In this document: one piece after another, positions 17,181 to 25,411 of the stretch
Numbering within the stretch: position 1 is the first letter of the stretch
Layout: each line of letters begins with the position of its first letter
Assembly (NCBI RefSeq): GCF_014649855.1
Contig: NZ_BMTV01000001.1
Coordinates: forward strand, 1 to 64,000
DNA: 64,000 nucleotides
Direction: 5' to 3'
Source: Streptomyces roseolus
GTDB taxonomy: Bacteria > Actinomycetota > Actinomycetes > Streptomycetales > Streptomycetaceae
Position numbers and translations under genes: made by a program
Notes under the pieces: generated by a model
What the model saw: the letters and a program-made list of their open reading frames with translations, nothing else
Databases searched by the model: none
What the model was told of the DNA's origin: nothing

Positions 17181-17245
17181 CCGTCCGTCCACAGGCCCTG
17201 GGCCGTCCGTCCACAGGCCCTGGGTCGTCCGTCCACAGGCCGGGA
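17181..17245. repeat. Three tandem 22-bp repeats carrying DnaA-box-like sites upstream of radA
   Basis: The unit CCGTCCGTCCACAGGCCCTG plus GG occurs at 17181-17202, exactly again at 17203-17224, and partly at 17225-17245. Each holds CCGTCCACA (17185-17193, 17207-17215, 17229-17237), which fits the relaxed Streptomyces DnaA-box pattern as I know it, (T/C)(T/C)(G/A/C)TCCACA. Spacing is 22 bp, two helical turns, so all three sites face the same side of the DNA. The array ends ~40 bp before the radA promoter. Confidence 0.65.
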
Positions 17246-17290
17246 GCGGACGGCGGTCCGCTGTCGGTGGCGGCGGCTACGGTGTGGAGC

Positions 17291-18697
17291 ATGGCTGCCC
17301 GTACGAAAACCGCCAAGGACCGTCCGTCGTACCGCTGCACCGAGTGCGGCTGGCAGACGGCCAAGTGGCTCGGCCGCTGCCCCGAGTGCCAGGCCTGGGG
17401 GACGGTCGAGGAGTACGGCGCGCCCGCCGTCAGGACCACCGCCGCCGGGCGGGTCTCCACGGCCGCGCTCCCCATCGGCCAGGTCGACGGCCGGCAGGCG
17501 ACCGCCCGCTCCACCGGCGTCGACGAGCTGGACCGGGTCCTCGGCGGCGGCCTGGTGCCCGGCGCGGTCGTGCTGCTGGCGGGCGAGCCGGGCGTCGGCA
17601 AGTCCACGCTGCTGCTCGACGTGGCGGCGAAGGCGGCCAGCGACGAGCACCGCACGCTGTACATCACGGGCGAGGAGTCCGCGAGCCAGGTCCGGCTCCG
17701 CGCGGACCGGATCCACGCGCTCAGCGACCACCTGTACCTGGCGGCGGAGACCGACCTGTCGGCGGTCCTCGGCCATCTGGACGCGGTCAAGCCCTCGCTG
17801 CTCGTCCTGGACTCGGTGCAGACCGTCGCCTCGCCGGAGATCGACGGCGCCCCCGGCGGCATGGCGCAGGTCCGCGAGGTCGCGGGCGCGCTGATCCGCG
17901 CCTCCAAGGAGCGCGGGATGTCCACGCTGCTCGTCGGCCACGTGACGAAGGACGGGGCGATCGCCGGTCCCCGGCTCCTGGAGCACCTGGTCGACGTCGT
18001 CCTCAGCTTCGAGGGCGACCGGCACGCGCGCCTGCGGCTGGTCCGGGGCGTGAAGAACCGGTACGGGGCGACGGACGAGGTCGGCTGCTTCGAGCTGCAC
18101 GACGAGGGGATCACCGGGCTCGCCGACCCGTCCGGGCTCTTCCTGACCCGCCGTGACGTGGCCGTGCCGGGCACCTGCCTCACGGTCACCCTGGAGGGCC
18201 GCCGTCCGCTGGTCGCCGAGGTGCAGGCGCTGACCGTGGACTCCCAGATCCCCTCCCCGCGCCGGACCACCTCCGGTCTGGAGACCTCCCGGGTCTCGAT
18301 GATGCTGGCCGTGCTGGAGCAGCGGGGCCGGATCAGCGCGCTGGGGAAGCGGGACATCTACAGCGCCACCGTGGGCGGCGTGAAGCTCTCCGAGCCCGCC
18401 GCCGACCTGGCGATCGCGCTCGCCCTGGCCTCCGCCGCGAGCGACACCCCGCTGCCGAAGAACCTGGTCGCGATCGGCGAGGTCGGGCTCGCGGGCGAGG
18501 TGCGGCGGGTGACGGGCGTCCAGCGCCGCCTCGCCGAGGCCCACCGCCTGGGCTTCACCCACGCGCTGGTCCCCGGGGACCCGGGGAAGGTGCCGCCCGG
18601 CATGAAGGTGACGGAAGTGGCGGACGTCGGCGACGCCCTGCGGGTCCTGCCGCAGAGCCGCCGCGCGGCCAGGAAGACGGAGGAGACGGCGGGCTGA
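17291..18697 (+). CDS. radA: DNA repair protein RadA (DnaB-type branch-migration ATPase)
   Basis: 468 residues, the family length. Domains in order: C4 zinc finger (C16-x2-C19 and C30-x2-C33), RecA-like ATPase with Walker A GEPGVGKST (98-106) and the RadA-specific KNRYG (255-259; usually KNRFG), then a Lon-protease-like C-terminal domain. It drives branch migration during recombinational repair. ATG 17291 has TACGGT seven bases upstream and no ribosome site, suggesting a leaderless transcript. The neighbour disA lies downstream in the same direction after 253 bp, a pairing also known from Bacillus. Confidence 0.96.
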   Translation: MAARTKTAKDRPSYRCTECGWQTAKWLGRCPECQAWGTVEEYGAPAVRTTAAGRVSTAALPIGQVDGRQATARSTGVDELDRVLGGGLVPGAVVLLAGEPGVGKSTLLLDVAAKAASDEHRTLYITGEESASQVRLRADRIHALSDHLYLAAETDLSAVLGHLDAVKPSLLVLDSVQTVASPEIDGAPGGMAQVREVAGALIRASKERGMSTLLVGHVTKDGAIAGPRLLEHLVDVVLSFEGDRHARLRLVRGVKNRYGATDEVGCFELHDEGITGLADPSGLFLTRRDVAVPGTCLTVTLEGRRPLVAEVQALTVDSQIPSPRRTTSGLETSRVSMMLAVLEQRGRISALGKRDIYSATVGGVKLSEPAADLAIALALASAASDTPLPKNLVAIGEVGLAGEVRRVTGVQRRLAEAHRLGFTHALVPGDPGKVPPGMKVTEVADVGDALRVLPQSRRAARKTEETAG

Positions 18698-18903
18698 CCG
18701 CCGGGCGCGGCGGGCCGGCCGCCGCGAGGGCGCCCGGCCCCTCCCCGGGCCCGTGCCGGGACACTCGCGCGTACTCCGGTGGGGGCGCGGAGGGGTAGGC
18801 GGGGGGCCGAGCGGGTAGGGCGGTCGCGACCGGGGCGCCCCGGCGGGGCCCGTCCGGAGCACCCCGGACCGGCGTGCGGCCCAGGGCCGCGGGGTGGTGT
18901 CGC

Positions 18904-18946
18904 TAGACTTTGCCCTGGTCTCGCCCATCCGTACGAGCCGGAGGAG
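18904..18946 (+). promoter_or_regulatory. Candidate disA promoter and ribosome site
   Basis: TAGACT (18904-18909) is a good -10 hexamer, giving a leader of about 35 bases that ends in a strong ribosome site GGAGGAG (18940-18946) before GTG 18951. No clear -35 is visible. disA therefore likely has its own promoter, separate from radA. Confidence 0.45.
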
Positions 18947-18950
18947 TGCA

Positions 18951-20075
18951 GTGGCAGCCAAGGACGGGGCAGCAGCTCCCGGGAAGTCCGGCGCGGGCTC
19001 CGGCAACGAAGCACTGATGCGCGCGGCGCTGAGCGCGGTCGCGCCCGGCACCGCCCTGCGCGACGGCCTGGAGCGGATCCTCCGCGGGAACACCGGTGGC
19101 CTGATCGTCCTCGGCATGGACAAGACGGTCGACTCGATGTGCACCGGCGGCTTCGTGATCGACGTCGAGTTCGCCGCGACGCGCCTGCGCGAGCTGTGCA
19201 AGCTCGACGGGGCGCTCGTCCTCGACAAGGACATCACCAAGATCCACCGGGCCGGTGTGCAGCTGGTCCCGGACGCCTCCATCCCCACCGAGGAGACCGG
19301 CACCCGCCACCGCACCGCGGACCGGGTCTCCAAGCAGTGCAACTTCCCGGTCGTCTCCGTCTCCCAGTCGATGCGCCTGATCGCGCTCTACGTGAACGGC
19401 GAGCGGCGCGTCCTGGAGGAGTCGGCCGCCATCCTGTCCCGGGCCAACCAGGCGCTCGCGACCCTGGAGCGGTACAAGCTCCGCCTCGACGAGGTGGCCG
19501 GCACGCTCTCCGCGCTGGAGATCGAGGACCTGGTGACCGTCCGGGACGTCACCGCCGTCGCCCAGCGCCTGGAGATGGTCCGCCGCATCGCCACCGAGAT
19601 CGCGGAGTACGTGGTCGAGCTCGGCACCGACGGCCGGCTGCTCTCGCTCCAGCTCGACGAGCTGATCGCGGGCGTGGAGCCGGAGCGTGAGCTGGTCATC
19701 CGCGACTACGTGCCGGAGCCCACGGCGAAGCGTTCCCGCACGGTCGCGGAGGCGCTGACCGAGCTGGACGCGCTCTCCCACACCGAGCTCCTCGAACTGC
19801 CCGTCGTCGCACGGGCCCTGGGCTACAGCGGCTCCCCCGAGACGCTCGACTCGGCGGTCTCGCCGCGCGGCTACCGGCTCCTCGCCAAGGTGCCGCGCCT
19901 GCCCGGCGCGATCATCGAACGCCTCGTGGAGCACTTCGGCGGGCTGCAGAAGCTGCTCGCGGCGAGCGTGGACGACCTCCAGACCGTGGACGGCGTCGGC
20001 GAGGCCCGGGCCCGCAGCGTCCGCGAGGGCCTGTCGCGGCTCGCGGAGTCGTCGATCCTGGAGCGGTACGTCTGA
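18951..20075 (+). CDS. disA: Diadenylate cyclase DisA (c-di-AMP synthase, DNA-integrity scanning protein)
   Basis: 374 residues. N-terminal DAC domain with the catalytic DGA motif (86-88, in KLDGALVLD) and RHR motif (119-121, in GTRHRTADR), a central helical spine, and a C-terminal helix-hairpin-helix DNA-binding domain ([16 protein letters not shown]). It converts two ATP to c-di-AMP and binds branched DNA. GTG 18951 is chosen for the GGAGGAG ribosome site; an upstream in-frame ATG would include the promoter. c-di-AMP in Streptomyces controls osmotic balance and cell-wall hydrolases. Confidence 0.97.
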   Translation: MAAKDGAAAPGKSGAGSGNEALMRAALSAVAPGTALRDGLERILRGNTGGLIVLGMDKTVDSMCTGGFVIDVEFAATRLRELCKLDGALVLDKDITKIHRAGVQLVPDASIPTEETGTRHRTADRVSKQCNFPVVSVSQSMRLIALYVNGERRVLEESAAILSRANQALATLERYKLRLDEVAGTLSALEIEDLVTVRDVTAVAQRLEMVRRIATEIAEYVVELGTDGRLLSLQLDELIAGVEPERELVIRDYVPEPTAKRSRTVAEALTELDALSHTELLELPVVARALGYSGSPETLDSAVSPRGYRLLAKVPRLPGAIIERLVEHFGGLQKLLAASVDDLQTVDGVGEARARSVREGLSRLAESSILERYV

Positions 20076-20114
20076 CGCCGGGTGGCCGCCCGGCGGGCGC
20101 ACCCGCACCGGCCG

Positions 20115-20230
20115 TCACCGGGCCCACCGTCCGCGCACCCTCCTTCACCGGGCCCACCGTCCGCGTGCCCCTCATCGGTGCGGCCCTCATCGGTGCGCCC
20201 CTCATCGGTGCGGCCGTCATCAGCGCGGCC
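20115..20230. repeat. Short tandem repeats downstream of disA
   Basis: Two families lie back to back. CACCGGGCCCACCGTCCGCG occurs twice (about 20117-20136 and 20144-20163), and a 15-bp unit, CCCTCATCGGTGCGG with small variations, occurs four times (about 20167-20227). No gene is called. The pattern resembles a slippage-derived intergenic minisatellite. Confidence 0.7.
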
Positions 20231-20249
20231 GCCGCGGGAGCGGACCCGC

Positions 20250-21104
20250 TCAGTCCTTCGCGAGGCTGAACGGCGTCGCGACCGTCCGGCCGCCCGCCAC
20301 GGTCGCCTCGGCCAGGTAGTTGCCCGGGCCGGCCGTGCCCGCGGGGGCGGTGGCGCACTGCGGGGCGCTGCGCCGGAGGTCCCACTCCACGGTGTGGGTG
20401 ATCGTGGCCCGCGCGGGGAGCCTCAGCAGCACCGGGTCGGCGGGACGCGGGCAGTCGTCGGAGGACCAGAGGCGGTCGCTCTGCGGGTTGCTGATCTTCA
20501 GGACGGCGGCGCGGGGCCCGAGGTCGGCCTTGCAGTCGGCATCCGAGGTGTTCTTGAGGACCAGGTGGAAGCGGGGCTTCTCGCCGGGCTCGTACGTGAG
20601 CTTGACGCTGCGCAGCGTCAACTCCAGGGACCCCGCGGGGCAGTTGGAGAGCGGGGAGTCGGCCGGGAGGCGCTGTCCCGCGCCCGTTCCGGCCCCGCCG
20701 TCGCCGCCCGCGCCGTCGGTGTCGCCGTTCTTGCCCGCCGTACCGGAACCGGACCCGCCGGAGTCCGGGCCCGCGTCCGTACCGGAACCGGCGTCCGCGC
20801 CGTCGCCGGAACCCGCGCCGTCACCCGTACCGGAATCGCCCGCGTCGCCGGAGTCGCCCGACTCGTCGCGTCCGCCGGGCTGTTGGCTGATGGCGGGACC
20901 GGTACCACCGGGTCCCGGGGTGATGGAGGGCACGGGGGAGGCGCCGTTGGCGGCGTCGTTCGCCTTCTTCCCGTCGCCGTCACCGGAGGTGACGGCCCAC
21001 AGGGTCAGCAGGGCGAGGAGCGCGATCAGGCACAGCGCGACCGCCCTCCGTCGCCAGTAGATGGTGGAGGGAAGCGGCCCGACCGGATTGCGCAAAGATC
21101 CCAC
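20250..21104 (-). CDS. Membrane-anchored extracytoplasmic protein with Gly/Ser/Asp linker
   Basis: 284 residues if translated from GTG 21104. One N-terminal membrane helix (AVALCLIALLALLTLWAV) is followed by a ~100-residue low-complexity linker dominated by Gly, Asp, Ser and Ala, then a ~110-residue C-terminal domain with Cys residues (SNCPAGS, ADCKAD, DDCPRP, APQCAT) that could form disulphides outside the cell. It could also start at ATG 21242, but codons between 21242 and ~21075 often end in A or T, unlike the rest of the gene, so I favour the shorter form. No known function. Confidence 0.7.
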   Translation of the reverse strand: MGSLRNPVGPLPSTIYWRRRAVALCLIALLALLTLWAVTSGDGDGKKANDAANGASPVPSITPGPGGTGPAISQQPGGRDESGDSGDAGDSGTGDGAGSGDGADAGSGTDAGPDSGGSGSGTAGKNGDTDGAGGDGGAGTGAGQRLPADSPLSNCPAGSLELTLRSVKLTYEPGEKPRFHLVLKNTSDADCKADLGPRAAVLKISNPQSDRLWSSDDCPRPADPVLLRLPARATITHTVEWDLRRSAPQCATAPAGTAGPGNYLAEATVAGGRTVATPFSLAKD

Positions 21105-21319
21105 GCCCCGAACCTTACGAGAGATCAGGCCCAACTCCCGCCCCACCCGCCGCCCGAGAGCCCAAGTTTTGCCGATGATCACATCCTCCGGAAACGGGAA
21201 CTCCCCGCGCGGCGCCCGGAAATCACCGCTCTTTCCGTCCATCCCCCACTTTCGTCAGGGGTCGGTCCGTCCCTTGGCCCGGGGCGCGGCGCTCCGGATT
21301 CCGGTTAGCGTCATGTCCC

Positions 21320-21997
21320 ATGGAAACCCTCCTCGACCTCTCCGACCGTCTCTACCTCGACGTCCTCGACTTCGCGCACTCCACACCGCACTGGTTCCAG
21401 TGGCTCGCCGAAGTGTGGACGGAGCTCGGGCTGCTGCTCTTCGGCGCGCTGTTCCTGGCCGGCTGGTGGCGCTCGCGGACCGGATCGAACCGGGCGATGG
21501 CGGTCGCCTTCCTCGCCCCGCTCGCCACCGCCTTCGGCTATGTGGTGAGCGAGTCGCTGAAGTCTCTGATCGACGAGGAGCGCCCGTGCCGGGCCGTCGC
21601 CGGGGCGCCGGCCGCGCTGATCGACTGTCCCGTGTACGGCGACTGGTCCTTCCCCAGCAACCACTCCGCGATCGCCGGAGCCGCCGCGGTCGCGCTCGCC
21701 CTCTCCTGGCGCGGGATCGTCTGGCTGACCGTGCCGATGGCGGTCCTCATGGCCTTCTCCCGCGTCTTCGTCGGCGTCCACTACCCGCACGACGTGACCG
21801 CGGGCCTGCTCCTCGGCGGCCTGGTCGCCTTCCTCTTCATGCGGGCCGCGCGCCGGCCGATGGCGGCGCTGGTGGAGACGGCCCGGTCCAGCCGGAGCAC
21901 GGCGGTCGTGTGGTGCGCGGGACGGGGGCCCGCGACCCCGGCGCACGCCTCCGCGCGCCCCGAGCGCCGCTCGCGCGCGCGCCACGGCGCGTACTGA
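21320..21997 (+). CDS. PAP2-family membrane phosphatase
   Basis: 225 residues with about five membrane helices. The three phosphatase signature motifs are present: K-x6-RP (KSLIDEERP), PSNH (SFPSNHS) and SR-x5-H-x3-D (SRVFVGVHYPHD). Family members dephosphorylate undecaprenyl pyrophosphate, phosphatidate or related lipids at the outer face of the membrane. The C-terminal ~40 residues are basic and unstructured. TAGCGT (21306-21311) eight bases before the ATG suggests a leaderless mRNA. Confidence 0.9.
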   Translation: METLLDLSDRLYLDVLDFAHSTPHWFQWLAEVWTELGLLLFGALFLAGWWRSRTGSNRAMAVAFLAPLATAFGYVVSESLKSLIDEERPCRAVAGAPAALIDCPVYGDWSFPSNHSAIAGAAAVALALSWRGIVWLTVPMAVLMAFSRVFVGVHYPHDVTAGLLLGGLVAFLFMRAARRPMAALVETARSSRSTAVVWCAGRGPATPAHASARPERRSRARHGAY

Positions 21998-22030
21998 TCG
22001 TCCCCGGGACGTGCCAGGATCGGGGGTGCC

Positions 22031-23035
22031 ATGACTTCCATCGATGCCCCCGCCTCCCTGTCCCGCTCCACCGCCTCCTCCCCGGCCGCCGGTACGGATC
22101 CCTCGGGTGCCCGTACGGCTCGCTCCGGCACCGGCACCCGCACGGCGCCGTCCGGCGTCGACCCGGCCGAGCTGCACGGACCGGTCCTCGCCTGGTTCGA
22201 CCGGCACGCCCGCGACCTGCCCTGGCGCCGTCCCGAGGCCGGTGCCTGGGGCGTCATGGTCAGCGAGTTCATGCTCCAGCAGACGCCCGTCGTCCGGGTG
22301 CTGCCGGTGTACGAGCAGTGGCTGGCGCGCTGGCCGCGCCCGGCCGACCTGGCCGCCGAGCCGCCCGGCGAGGCCGTCCGCGCCTGGGGCCGGCTCGGCT
22401 ACCCCCGCCGGGCCCTGCGGCTGCACGCGGCGGCCGTGGCGATAAGGGACCGGCACCGCGGTGACGTGCCGAGCGACCACGGGCAGCTCCTCGCGCTCCC
22501 CGGCATCGGCGAGTACACCGCCGCGGCCGTGGCCTCCTTCGCCTACGGGCAGCGGCACGCGGTCCTCGACACCAATGTGCGCCGGGTCCTCGCCCGCGCG
22601 GCGAGCGGCGTCCAGTACCCGCCGAACGCCACCACCGCCGCCGAGCGGCGCCTCGCCCGGGAACTCCTGCCCGACGACGAGGCCACCGCGGGCCGCTGGG
22701 CCGCCGCCTCCATGGAGCTGGGCGCCCTGGTCTGCACGGCGAAGAACGAGGACTGCGGGCGCTGCCCGGTCGCCGACCGGTGCGCCTGGCTGCTGGCCGG
22801 CAAGCCGGCCCACGACGGCCCGCCCCGCCGCGGCCAGACGTACGCGGGCACCGACCGCCAGGTCCGCGGCCGGCTCCTCGCCGTGCTCCGTGACTCCCCC
22901 GGCCCCGTGCCGCAGTCCGCGCTCGACGCGGTCTGGGACGAGCCGGTGCAGCGCGGCCGGGCCCTGGACGGCCTGGTCTCGGACGGGCTGGTGGAGCCGC
23001 TGGACGGCGGCCGGTACCGGCTCCCGCTCACCTGA
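22031..23035 (+). CDS. mutY: A/G-specific adenine glycosylase MutY
   Basis: 334 residues. After a ~45-residue Ser/Thr/Ala-rich N-terminal extension come the HhH-GPD fold with FMLQQTPV, the hairpin LPGIGEYTAAAVASFA, catalytic Asp in VLDTNVRRVL, and a 4Fe-4S motif C-x6-C-x2-C-x5-C (CTAKNEDCGRCPVADRC). It removes adenine mispaired with 8-oxoguanine. The C-terminal part is short and lacks an obvious full NUDIX-like 8-oxoG recognition domain, as in other actinobacterial MutY. The N-terminal extension may be over-called if translation starts further in. Confidence 0.93.
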   Translation: MTSIDAPASLSRSTASSPAAGTDPSGARTARSGTGTRTAPSGVDPAELHGPVLAWFDRHARDLPWRRPEAGAWGVMVSEFMLQQTPVVRVLPVYEQWLARWPRPADLAAEPPGEAVRAWGRLGYPRRALRLHAAAVAIRDRHRGDVPSDHGQLLALPGIGEYTAAAVASFAYGQRHAVLDTNVRRVLARAASGVQYPPNATTAAERRLARELLPDDEATAGRWAAASMELGALVCTAKNEDCGRCPVADRCAWLLAGKPAHDGPPRRGQTYAGTDRQVRGRLLAVLRDSPGPVPQSALDAVWDEPVQRGRALDGLVSDGLVEPLDGGRYRLPLT

Positions 23036-23142
23036 GGCGTCCCCGGGGCCGGGGACGCCCGCCCGGCCCACCGGGCCCGCCCGGCTCCCAGGGCCCACCC
23101 CGCCCGTAAAACCTCCCGGCCGCCGCTGTTACACAACCGATG

Positions 23143-23203
23143 GGTAGCCGTGCGTCCACCGACGGCTGCCCCGCACAGGCCCGTGACAAGCGCTCCGTAG
23201 CGT
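23143..23203 (+). promoter_or_regulatory. Candidate sigE regulatory region
   Basis: An imperfect inverted repeat GGTAGCCGT (23143-23151) / ACGGCTGCC (23162-23170) lies upstream of a possible -10 TAGCGT (23198-23203), ~50 bases before sigE. In S. coelicolor the sigE promoter is activated by the response regulator CseB under envelope stress; a dyad in this position could be its binding site. No consensus -35 is visible, as expected for an activated promoter. Assignment is tentative. Confidence 0.35.
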
Positions 23204-23254
23204 CGTCCACGACACGGAGGACAAGCAGGTCACGGGGATGTGGAGGCGGTCGGG

Positions 23255-23851
23255 ATGAGCCAGGGCGAGGTGCTCGACTTCGAGGAGTACGTCCGCACGC
23301 GGCAGGACGCGCTGCTGCGCAGCGCCCGCCGCCTCGTCCCGGATCCGGTCGACGCGCAGGACCTGCTCCAGACCGCGCTGGTCCGTACGTACGGCCGCTG
23401 GGACGGGATCGCGGACAAGTCGCTGGCCGACGCGTACCTGCGCCGGGTCATGATCAACACGCGTACGGAGTGGTGGCGGGCGCGCCGCCTCGAAGAGGTG
23501 CCGACCGAGCAGCTGCCGGACGCGCGCGTCGAGGACCCGACCGAGCAGCACGCCGACCGGGCCCTGCTCATGGACGTCCTGAAGGTGCTCGCGCCCAAGC
23601 AGCGCAGCGTCGTGGTGCTGCGGCACTGGGAGCAGATGAGCACGGAGGAGACCGCGGCGGCCCTCGGCATGTCGACGGGTACGGTGAAGTCGACGCTCCA
23701 CCGCGCGCTCGCCCGGCTCCGCCAGGAGCTGGAGAGCCGCGACCTGAACGCCCGCGCCCTGGGGCGGCCCGGGGAGCGGACCGGTGGACAGCGGTCGGCT
23801 GCGGCGGCCGTGCGAGGTGACGAGGGAGGACGCGAGCGGTGCGCGGCCTAG
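23255..23851 (+). CDS. sigE: ECF RNA polymerase sigma factor SigE
   Basis: 198 residues. Sigma2 (LDFEEYVRTRQDALLRSAR, DPVDAQDLLQTALVRTY) and sigma4 (VVVLRHWEQMSTEETAAAL, GTVKSTLHRAL) match my memory of S. coelicolor SigE almost residue for residue. It directs cell-envelope stress genes and is controlled transcriptionally by CseB/CseC, with no anti-sigma factor. ATG 23255 has GGAGG eight bases upstream. The C-terminal ~25 residues (GRPGERTGGQRSAAAAV) extend the protein relative to the S. coelicolor form as I remember it. It overlaps the start of cseA by 13 bp. Confidence 0.96.
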   Translation: MSQGEVLDFEEYVRTRQDALLRSARRLVPDPVDAQDLLQTALVRTYGRWDGIADKSLADAYLRRVMINTRTEWWRARRLEEVPTEQLPDARVEDPTEQHADRALLMDVLKVLAPKQRSVVVLRHWEQMSTEETAAALGMSTGTVKSTLHRALARLRQELESRDLNARALGRPGERTGGQRSAAAAVRGDEGGRERCAA

Positions 23852-24636
23852 ACGACGGCGACGCCGACGGCGTCAGAACCCACGACGTCAGAACCCACGA
23901 CGGCGGGAGCGGTACGGATTCCGGTCCCGGCGGTGGGGCGGCGCGGACGGTGGGTCCCAAGGCGGCGGGTGTCACGGCGATGGCCGGGCTCGCCGCCCTC
24001 GGCCTGTTCGTGGCCGCGTGCTCCACGGGCGGCACCGGCTCGCGCGACGAGGGCGCGGCCCGCGCCGAGGCGACGGCCGCCGCCGCTCCCACGCCGCCCG
24101 CCACGGCCTCGGGCTCCGGTGCGGGCGCGGACGCGGCGAAGGCGGCACCCCGGGTGGACCCGGTCGCGCTCCTGAAGGGCGACCCGAAGATCGGCGCGCG
24201 GGTGAAGGCCGACCTGAAGCCGTGCGTGGCCGACGCGTACCCGGTGGACGCCTCGTACGGGAACCTCACCGACGGTTCCGTGCCGGACGTCGTGGTCAAC
24301 GTGATGACCTGCGGCGACGCGGTCGGCATCGGCACGTACGTGTACCGCGGCAAGAGCGGCGGGGGCACCGGGGCCGACGGCTACGAGAACGTCTTCATGG
24401 CCGAGGACGCGGCGGTCTTCGGCACCATCGACCGCGGCGACCTGATCGTCACGAAGCAGGTGTACGCGGAGGGGGACCCGGTCGCCTACCCGTCGGGCGA
24501 GGACATCATCACGTACCGCTGGTCGGGGAAGAGGTTCGCCCAGCACGACTGGGTGCACAACGACTACAGCCGCGGCGTCGGCGAGGGGGCCGGCGAGGTG
24601 CCGGAGCCGGTGCCGAGCCCGTCCGCCGCCGGCTGA
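23839..24636 (+). CDS. cseA: CseA lipoprotein, negative modulator of the SigE system
   Basis: 265 residues from a GTG inside the end of sigE, with GAGGGAGG upstream. The lipobox VAAC gives lipidated Cys C61 after a hydrophobic core (VTAMAGLAALGLFVAAC), so the mature protein sits on the outer face of the membrane. The ~40-residue n-region is unusually long and contains a 15-bp tandem DNA repeat (23871-23885, 23886-23900) that encodes VRTHD twice. The rest is an extracytoplasmic domain ending in a Pro/Ser-rich tail. Position between sigE and cseB identifies it; in S. coelicolor loss of CseA raises sigE expression. Confidence 0.92.
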   Translation: MRGLDDGDADGVRTHDVRTHDGGSGTDSGPGGGAARTVGPKAAGVTAMAGLAALGLFVAACSTGGTGSRDEGAARAEATAAAAPTPPATASGSGAGADAAKAAPRVDPVALLKGDPKIGARVKADLKPCVADAYPVDASYGNLTDGSVPDVVVNVMTCGDAVGIGTYVYRGKSGGGTGADGYENVFMAEDAAVFGTIDRGDLIVTKQVYAEGDPVAYPSGEDIITYRWSGKRFAQHDWVHNDYSRGVGEGAGEVPEPVPSPSAAG

Positions 24637-24697
24637 CCGGCCTCCCCCGCCCCGCCCGCCGTTCCGTCCCGCCCACCACCCCCGAAGGACCCGCACG

Positions 24698-25408
24698 ATG
24701 GCCGAGACCCATGTCCTGTTCGTCGAGGACGACGACGTCATCCGGGAGGCCACCCAGCTCGCCCTGGAGCGGGACGGCTTCCGCGTCACCGCGATGCCCG
24801 ACGGACTCTCCGGCCTGGACGCCTTCCGCGCCCACCGGCCGGACATCGCGCTCCTCGACGTGATGCTGCCGGGCATGGACGGGGTCAGCCTCTGCCGCCG
24901 GATCCGGGACGAGTCGACCGTCCCGGTGATCATGCTGTCGGCGCGCGCCGACTCCATCGACGTCGTCCTCGGCCTGGAGGCCGGGGCGGACGACTACGTC
25001 ACCAAGCCCTTCGACGGCTCCGTGCTGATGGCCCGCATCCGGGCCGTGCTGCGCCGCTTCGGCCACGCGGCCGGCAACGGCGCGGGCGACGCGGACGGGG
25101 CGGCGGCCGGCGACGGCGGGCCGCTGGTCTTCGGCGACGGGGACCTGGAGGTCGACACCGAGGGCATGGAGGTGCGCCGGGGCGGTGCGCCGGTGGCGCT
25201 GACGCCGACCGAGATGCGGCTGCTCCTGGAGTTCTCCTCGGCGCCGAACACGGTGCTCTCCCGGGACAAGCTCCTGGAGCGGGTCTGGGACTACGGCTGG
25301 GGCGGCGACACCCGGGTCGTCGACGTCCACGTGCAGCGGCTGCGCGCCAAGATCGGCCAGGACCGGATCGAGACGGTCCGCGGCTTCGGCTACAAGCTCA
25401 GGGGCTGA
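24698..25408 (+). CDS. cseB: OmpR-type response regulator CseB
   Basis: 236 residues. Receiver domain with acidic pocket EDDD (10-13), phosphoacceptor D54 (LLDVMLPG), S81 and K103 (DDYVTKPF); then an Ala/Gly/Asp linker and a winged-helix DNA-binding domain (TPTEMRLLLEF, VDVHVQRLRAKIG, VRGFGYKLRG). It activates the sigE promoter when phosphorylated by CseC. The start has the spacer AAGGACCCGCACG upstream, and the next gene begins four bases after its stop. Confidence 0.96.
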   Translation: MAETHVLFVEDDDVIREATQLALERDGFRVTAMPDGLSGLDAFRAHRPDIALLDVMLPGMDGVSLCRRIRDESTVPVIMLSARADSIDVVLGLEAGADDYVTKPFDGSVLMARIRAVLRRFGHAAGNGAGDADGAAAGDGGPLVFGDGDLEVDTEGMEVRRGGAPVALTPTEMRLLLEFSSAPNTVLSRDKLLERVWDYGWGGDTRVVDVHVQRLRAKIGQDRIETVRGFGYKLRG

Positions 25409-25411
25409 TCG

